Below are positions 5,077-9,536 of a stretch of 9,536 nucleotides of DNA, piece by piece. The notes under the pieces were generated by a model that saw only the letters and a list, made by a program, of their open reading frames with translations, did not search any database and was not told the DNA's origin. The position numbers were made by a program, and so were the translations under genes. The DNA lies in NCBI GenBank assembly GCA_021827255.1, contig JAKAWO010000096.1:1-9536 (forward strand). Reading direction: 5' to 3'. This stretch comes from Acidobacteriota bacterium. GTDB taxonomy: Bacteria > Acidobacteriota > Terriglobia > UBA7540. Numbering within the stretch: position 1 is the stretch's first letter; each line of letters begins with the position of its first letter.

Positions 5077-6929
5077 GGCCTGTTTGGACCGGTTTCCGTC
5101 TTTCCGGCCAGCCAGCTATCGCGGAGGGCGCGCTCAGCGGCTGCCGCGTGGCGCAGCTCCCGGATCCTGTATGTGATGGCTGGCTTGCCGCCGAGCGCAT
5201 AATAAACATCAAACGTCTGGCCTCGCCGTTCAACCGTGAATTCGACTCGCTCACCGGGCTTCATGCCGCGCAGCTCTTCCTCCGGAGGGGCTAGAAGCTC
5301 CACACCGTCCATCTTCAACAATTGGTCACCCGGCCGGAGACCGGCCGTGGCGGCCATGCTCGACGGCTCGACTGACTCGACAGTCACCGGACCTTCAAAG
5401 CTCTTGAGCGCCGTAAAATCGAGCGCGGGCGCTTGAACCGTCTTGGCTTCGAGCTGGAGCCCCGCATAGGCAAGGTATTTGTTGTAATTCAGTTCCTTCA
5501 CGCCGCGCACGTCGTCACGCCAAAACCTGACGGCTGAAAAACCCGGAGCGAGCTGGGCGGCAAGGCTTTCGAGATCGCGCTCGCGGTAGAACCTCCCGCG
5601 CCGGGCAAAATCCGTGTTGAGGCGCCGCATCAGAGTATCCAGGCTGGCGCGGTCTTGGCTTCCCTGGCGAATGCCGAGGTCCAGCAGATAACCCAGCAGC
5701 TCGCCCTTGTTGTAATACGAAATGCTGCGCTGCGGGCGAAAATAGTCTGGATATTTTTCAAGCCACGCTTCAAGACCCGCGGTCTCAACGCTCTCATAGA
5801 AGCGCGCCGGCCGAGATTCCAGACTTCCGATGGCGCGGGCGACGTGACGGTAAAACTGCCGGCGATTGATCAGCTCCGCGCGCAGCAATGTGAGCTCGCC
5901 ATACGTGCTCGTGACGCCTTCGCAAAACCATAAGTCGCGTGTGTCGTTGCCGTGAACGTAATCAATCGGCTCAAGGCGCGCGGGGCGGATGCGCTTGACG
6001 TTCCAGAGGTGAAAAAATTCATGGGCGGCCATGGCTTCGACACCCCGAAGCGTCCGGCGCGTCTGGTCCGCGGGCACCGTAATCGCCGTCCCGTCCCGGT
6101 GTTCCATGCCGCCGCCAACCGGCGCGTGAGGAAAATTAAAAATGAAGGTGTATCGCTTGAAAGGCACATCGCGCATCATGCCCGTCTCGGTCGCTGTGAT
6201 CTTCTCGAGCCCGGCGATCAATTTCCGGGATGCGTAATCCGCGGAATGGGCATGGACAATAACCCGGTACAACGCGCCTCGCTGAGTGTAATCGTACTCC
6301 TGGAAATGCCCGGCTTCGGCGGGGCTGTCAGCCAACACATCATAATCTGCGGCCCGATACTCTCCCGCCCCCGGTCCGTGGTGGAGCAAAGTTGCCAACT
6401 TCCAACCCGGGGGCAGGAGAAATTTGACGCGGACGGGCCGGCTGCGCTGCTGCGGCAGATAAAAGCACAGCAGGGCTGGATTGAGAAAGGCTTGCTGGGG
6501 CGTGAGCGCCGCTGAAAACGGCCCTTTGCGGTTGGCGTAAACCTGGTAGCGCAGCTCCAGGTCTTTGCAAGCCGAAGGACTTGCCCAGGTGTCGAGGTTG
6601 ATCCGCCGCAGCGGCTCCGACCGACCATTGCAGGTTGCCGTGAGCTGCTGGACGTCGCGGACAAAATCACGAATCTGGTAGAGACAATTCCAAGCTGGAA
6701 ACTGGATGTCGGTTCCCGCCGGCGCGGCAGGAATGTCCATGACAACTCCAACCAAGTGCGTGGCGGGCCGGCGCAAGTCAAGCTGGAAGCGCAACGGAGT
6801 TTCCCGGCTGCGGACAGCGGCCCCGGCCGCCGGCCAGCCAACCAGGAACACCGCGCATAGAGCTCGAAGGATAGCGAGATGAGCAGGGTTTGATGAGGAA
6901 GGAACCGTAGCGGCCTCTAACTCTCGCAA
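5073..6929 (-). CDS. M61-family glycyl aminopeptidase-like metallopeptidase with PDZ domain
   Basis: A 618-residue exported zinc peptidase of the M61 family, whose characterised members cleave N-terminal glycine or alanine. In order: a signal peptide (hydrophobic core about 23-38, cleavage near AGA-AV), an N-terminal beta domain (about 45-230), the GGGMEH substrate-binding loop (272-277), the zinc site HEFFH (303-307) with Glu304 as catalytic base and Glu337 in FCEGVTSTYG as third ligand, a helical domain, and a PDZ domain (about 505-580, with GLRPGDQLLKMDG). All catalytic residues are present. The start is a TTG at 6927-6929, preceded by GAGGGA at 6938-6943, and it overlaps the end of dapF by 13 bases. 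The next usable internal start lies inside the signal peptide core. Its stop overlaps the acyltransferase start as ATGA. The native substrate is unknown. Confidence 0.93.
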   Translation of the reverse strand: MRELEAATVPSSSNPAHLAILRALCAVFLVGWPAAGAAVRSRETPLRFQLDLRRPATHLVGVVMDIPAAPAGTDIQFPAWNCLYQIRDFVRDVQQLTATCNGRSEPLRRINLDTWASPSACKDLELRYQVYANRKGPFSAALTPQQAFLNPALLCFYLPQQRSRPVRVKFLLPPGWKLATLLHHGPGAGEYRAADYDVLADSPAEAGHFQEYDYTQRGALYRVIVHAHSADYASRKLIAGLEKITATETGMMRDVPFKRYTFIFNFPHAPVGGGMEHRDGTAITVPADQTRRTLRGVEAMAAHEFFHLWNVKRIRPARLEPIDYVHGNDTRDLWFCEGVTSTYGELTLLRAELINRRQFYRHVARAIGSLESRPARFYESVETAGLEAWLEKYPDYFRPQRSISYYNKGELLGYLLDLGIRQGSQDRASLDTLMRRLNTDFARRGRFYRERDLESLAAQLAPGFSAVRFWRDDVRGVKELNYNKYLAYAGLQLEAKTVQAPALDFTALKSFEGPVTVESVEPSSMAATAGLRPGDQLLKMDGVELLAPPEEELRGMKPGERVEFTVERRGQTFDVYYALGGKPAITYRIRELRHAAAAERALRDSWLAGKTETGPNRP

Positions 6930-7789
6930 TGGAATCTTCCCTCGGCGATGGCTGCTGCCGGGCCGGTTAACGTGACTTCTCCACCTTGTGGCCAGTTCAC
7001 CTCGAGCGAGCCCGCCGGCGTGCCCACGCGAACCCTTCGCTCCACAAACCCATTCAGCATCGAGGCTACAGCCGCCGCGCAGGAGCCGGTGCCGGATGAA
7101 ACCGTTTCCCCTACGCCGCGCTCCCAGAAGCGAACTTCGATTTCGTCGCGCGAGGCAACTGTAATGAACTCAACGTTGGTCCGATGAGGGAAAAGCCGGC
7201 TGCGCTCTATCTCGCGGCCGACTTTTCGCCAGTCCATCGAAGTGAAATCGCCGACAAACATCGAACAGTGCGGATTGCCCATGGAAGTCACCGTGACGCG
7301 CAAGACGCCGCGCTCGGTCGGGAGAGGAAAGCCGATGATGGGAGGGGGCGTTCTTCCGGCTTTGAACGGAATCCGAGCCGGGTCGAAGATAGGCTCGCCC
7401 ATTGAGACGCGAAAGCTCCATTCGAGCCGACCTCCCTTTTGGGGGGAGCGAATCGTCTCGAGCGTCTTGACGCCCGCTGGCGTCTCAATCCGCAGCGCGC
7501 GGGGCTTGCGGTCCGGCCGCAGCAAGAACGCGCCCACGCACCGGATGCCGTTGCCGGACATTTCGGCTTCGCTGCCGTCGGCGTTGAAGAATCGCACGCG
7601 AGCGTCGTTTGACGTGTCGCGCGCCTCGCCCACAGCCAGAAAGCCATCCGCGCCGATGCCGGTGTGACGATCCGTAATCGCTCTGGCCAGCTTGGCCAGG
7701 TTCCGAGGGAGGTTTTTGGCGCGAGCAACGATAAAGTCATTGTGAAGGCCATGAAACTTGGCAAAGCGAATGGCAGACCGGTTTGGCAT
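6917..7789 (-). CDS. dapF: Diaminopimelate epimerase with Cys-to-Ser change at the second catalytic site
   Basis: By family, converts LL- to meso-diaminopimelate in the cytoplasm, for lysine and peptidoglycan. The protein has 290 residues, close to the usual size, with the two pseudo-symmetric halves. Substrate-site motifs are present: HNDF (16-19; usually GNDF), HTGIGADG (42-49), FFNADGSEAEMSGNGIRC (67-84), GNPH (171-174), TNVEF (204-208) and WERG (222-225). Cys84 corresponds to catalytic Cys73 of E. coli. The second motif, normally ACG(S/T)GAC with catalytic Cys217, reads SSGTGSC (231-237), so Ser232 replaces Cys217 and only the non-catalytic downstream Cys is kept. The enzyme may be altered in activity, or a serine variant of this lineage. 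No strong Shine-Dalgarno precedes the ATG. It lies 157 bases downstream of the glycosyltransferase gene and overlaps the peptidase gene. Confidence 0.93.
   Translation of the reverse strand: MPNRSAIRFAKFHGLHNDFIVARAKNLPRNLAKLARAITDRHTGIGADGFLAVGEARDTSNDARVRFFNADGSEAEMSGNGIRCVGAFLLRPDRKPRALRIETPAGVKTLETIRSPQKGGRLEWSFRVSMGEPIFDPARIPFKAGRTPPPIIGFPLPTERGVLRVTVTSMGNPHCSMFVGDFTSMDWRKVGREIERSRLFPHRTNVEFITVASRDEIEVRFWERGVGETVSSGTGSCAAAVASMLNGFVERRVRVGTPAGSLEVNWPQGGEVTLTGPAAAIAEGRFHCES
6938..6943 (-). promoter_or_regulatory. Ribosome binding site for the TTG start of the M61 peptidase
   Basis: GAGGGA on the minus strand lies eight bases before the TTG at 6929, inside the last codons of dapF. It supports this uncommon start codon and translation linked to dapF. 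Confidence 0.5.
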
Positions 7790-7946
7790 CGCGTTTGTCC
7801 GAGGGGCGCGCTTGTTTCTTCGAGAGCGCGGTCGCTTCCACTCATCTTACCCGCCGGCGCTCTCCACAGCGGCGGTCGTTATCGCCCATCAAAAGGCTCG
7901 AAGACTCCATAGTGTTGTCCCGCGCCGGTCGGCAATCAAGGACAAT

Positions 7947-9536
7947 CTATGACGTCTTGCGGCGATAGATCGAAACGGTCCGGCGCTGAGCGGTCACGCG
8001 GAGCACCGGCTGAAAATTACGGAAAGCGCGTGGGTATGCGCGCATGAGATTGTCCACCGCGTCCCCATCTGCGGTCACAATCCATTCCACCCAGTGGCCG
8101 GGGTCTTGCTTGAGCCGCCGCCAGTAGCGCCGGTTGTCTTGGGTGAGTATGTTGCGATAGTCAATTCCCACCCGCGGCGCGACACACGGCCACTTCCCCG
8201 AGGCCATCAAGACTCGGCCCCCGTCGTAGTGCTTGTCAAAAAACCGCGTGACCGCTTCCGACTCTGGCGACTTGCAGGGCGTATTCAGCACGCTTTCACG
8301 AACCAGAGGCAAGGTCACGAGGCCGCCGCGAATCTGCGCCACGCCCTGCCAGGCCAGGATCGTGATAAATGCCGCCGCCAAAGCGCGCCTCGTCCGCGCG
8401 TCGAGCCTGGGTGAAATCACGAAACAAGACGATAGCGCGAGACCCGGCAGCAGTTCCAGGCCATAGCGCAGATTGTAATAGGTGAAAGGGAAAAATGGCG
8501 GCACATAAAGCGGGACAGCCGCGTGGGCCATCGCCTGGACATAAAACGCCAGCGGCACGATAAGCAATAGCCCGGCAGAGCGCCGAATGCGGCTTTGCCG
8601 GTCCGCCACGAGAGCCACCCATCCCAACACCGCAAGCTCGAGTGTCCAAGGCCCGGCGATCAGCCGGATATCTTCCAGGTAATACCTGGCGGAGATCACA
8701 AGGCTGCCTTCCGTGGGATATCGAAAGCCTGTGGTGGCAAGCTGATGAGCGTAAATCGCCTTCGCGGAAGATGGCCCGTAATAAAATTCGAGCGGATTCC
8801 CGAACCGGTAAGCGTTGTGCAGAAGCCACAGCGCCGGCCCTGCCCCGGCAATCAGTGAAAAGAGCAAAAGGCGACGAAACCGCTCGCGCCAAGGCCCCGG
8901 CCGCGCCAGAAATACGAAAATAGCCGCAAAGGGCAACACGTACCATTCATCGTAGCGGGTCAGCGTTCCGGCGAAGGCGGCGAGCCCGGCCAGGGCCAGC
9001 GTCCAATCGGAGCCGCTTTGCTGAAATCGAAACAGGCCGTAAACGGTCAGAATGGCCCAGAGAATCGCCATAGACTCGGTCATGGGCATGCTCGCGAGGT
9101 ACAACATATTCGGGCAGAGGGCAAATCCGGCGAGCGCCACCAGACCCGCAGCGAAACTCCCATTCATTTCGAGCCCCAGTCGAAATAGGAACCATCCGGC
9201 AACCACAAAACAGGCCATCGAGACGATGCTGCCCGCCAGCCCGGAGCGCCAGAGAAAATCACTTGCGGCGAGCGGTGAAACAATAAGGTGAAAGAGAGGA
9301 AGCCAAACGGTCCCGATTTCGGGATAGCCTGGCGTCATCGAATCGAAGATACGCCGAGCGCCCTCCATGTGCGCGAGGGCGTCCCCGTAAATGTCCGTCA
9401 CGCCCAGGCGGTAAAAAGCCCAGAGACTCAAGGCCGCCAGCGCCAGAAGAAACATCCAGACGGGCAGAGTTAGGCGTTTGGGCAGATGGGCCGCTAAGGA
9501 AATGGGCTGGGTGGGTGGGGCGGGCGGCTTAGACAT
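7947..9536 (-). CDS. Multi-spanning GT-C type membrane glycosyltransferase-like protein
   Basis: A 529-residue membrane protein that starts with an ATG at the very edge of the window (9534-9536). A start further upstream cannot be excluded because its leader is not visible. After a Pro-rich N-terminus, hydrophobic segments occur at about 25-42, 76-92, 100-120, 128-148, 154-170, 178-192, 198-211, 223-240, 298-311, 322-340 and 384-400. A soluble tail of about 120 residues follows. An acidic motif in the first loop (TDIYGDALAH, Asp48/Asp52), together with PMTE and TRYDEW, fits GT-C enzymes of the ArnT/PMT-like type, which move sugars from polyprenyl carriers to lipids, glycans or proteins. Acceptor and sugar are unknown. 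It is the first gene of the minus-strand run and ends 157 bases before dapF. Confidence 0.75.
   Translation of the reverse strand: MSKPPAPPTQPISLAAHLPKRLTLPVWMFLLALAALSLWAFYRLGVTDIYGDALAHMEGARRIFDSMTPGYPEIGTVWLPLFHLIVSPLAASDFLWRSGLAGSIVSMACFVVAGWFLFRLGLEMNGSFAAGLVALAGFALCPNMLYLASMPMTESMAILWAILTVYGLFRFQQSGSDWTLALAGLAAFAGTLTRYDEWYVLPFAAIFVFLARPGPWRERFRRLLLFSLIAGAGPALWLLHNAYRFGNPLEFYYGPSSAKAIYAHQLATTGFRYPTEGSLVISARYYLEDIRLIAGPWTLELAVLGWVALVADRQSRIRRSAGLLLIVPLAFYVQAMAHAAVPLYVPPFFPFTYYNLRYGLELLPGLALSSCFVISPRLDARTRRALAAAFITILAWQGVAQIRGGLVTLPLVRESVLNTPCKSPESEAVTRFFDKHYDGGRVLMASGKWPCVAPRVGIDYRNILTQDNRRYWRRLKQDPGHWVEWIVTADGDAVDNLMRAYPRAFRNFQPVLRVTAQRRTVSIYRRKTS

Noticed and set aside
5952..6515. Plus-strand open frame of 187 codons within the M61 gene
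   Set aside because: It is antisense to the HExxH region of a clearly coding gene; a shadow frame.
7790..7946. Possible promoter before dapF in the 157-base gap
   Set aside because: Pieces such as TTGATT and TAAGAT on the minus strand are not paired at proper spacing, so no promoter can be supported; read-through from the glycosyltransferase gene is equally possible.
1..9536. CRISPR array, tRNA, rRNA, insertion sequence or long repeats
   Set aside because: No regularly spaced repeats, tRNA-like cloverleaf, rRNA-like sequence, transposase frame or terminal inverted repeats were seen on either strand by eye.

Overview
The window is high in GC by eye. Six of its complete protein genes lie on the minus strand, which is almost fully coding; a further minus-strand protein gene lies nearer the left end. 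Only one complete gene lies on the plus strand, at the left edge. The mix of genes suggests a soil bacterium of the Acidobacteriota type: a secreted GH28/CE8 pectin-degrading pair, an M61 peptidase with a PDZ domain, a GT-C type membrane glycosyltransferase and an orphan outer-membrane barrel. That assignment is inference from gene content and protein flavour. No marker gene is present to prove it.

Left edge (1-621, plus strand). A truncated DUF559-type (PD-(D/E)XK, Vsr-like) endonuclease remnant runs in from outside. Its stop overlaps the start of a small DUF202/YidH-type membrane protein. A GC-rich inverted repeat lies between this gene and the convergent next one.

622-1764 (minus strand). 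A secreted protein that looks like an outer-membrane beta-barrel has a good ribosome binding site. Just upstream of it is a 43-codon open stretch ending in a protein-like tail, perhaps a gene remnant, with small hairpins in and near it.

1765-9536 (minus strand). Six genes read from right to left: a multi-spanning glycosyltransferase-like protein, diaminopimelate epimerase (dapF), an M61 aminopeptidase with PDZ domain, a PlsC-type acyltransferase, a GH28 polygalacturonase and a CE8 pectin methylesterase. dapF to GH28 are tightly packed: a 13-base overlap, then two ATGA stop/start overlaps. The pectinesterase follows after a structured gap of 154 bases. The two last genes make biochemical sense together: CE8 removes methyl esters from pectin and GH28 then cuts the exposed polygalacturonate, both outside the cytoplasm. 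Their coupling to lysine/cell-wall, peptidase and phospholipid genes is not functionally obvious.

The most notable detail is in DapF. The second catalytic cysteine (Cys217 in E. coli numbering) reads as serine, while the first catalytic cysteine and the substrate-binding residues I can place are kept. I see no CRISPR array, tRNA, rRNA, insertion sequence or clear new multi-gene system.
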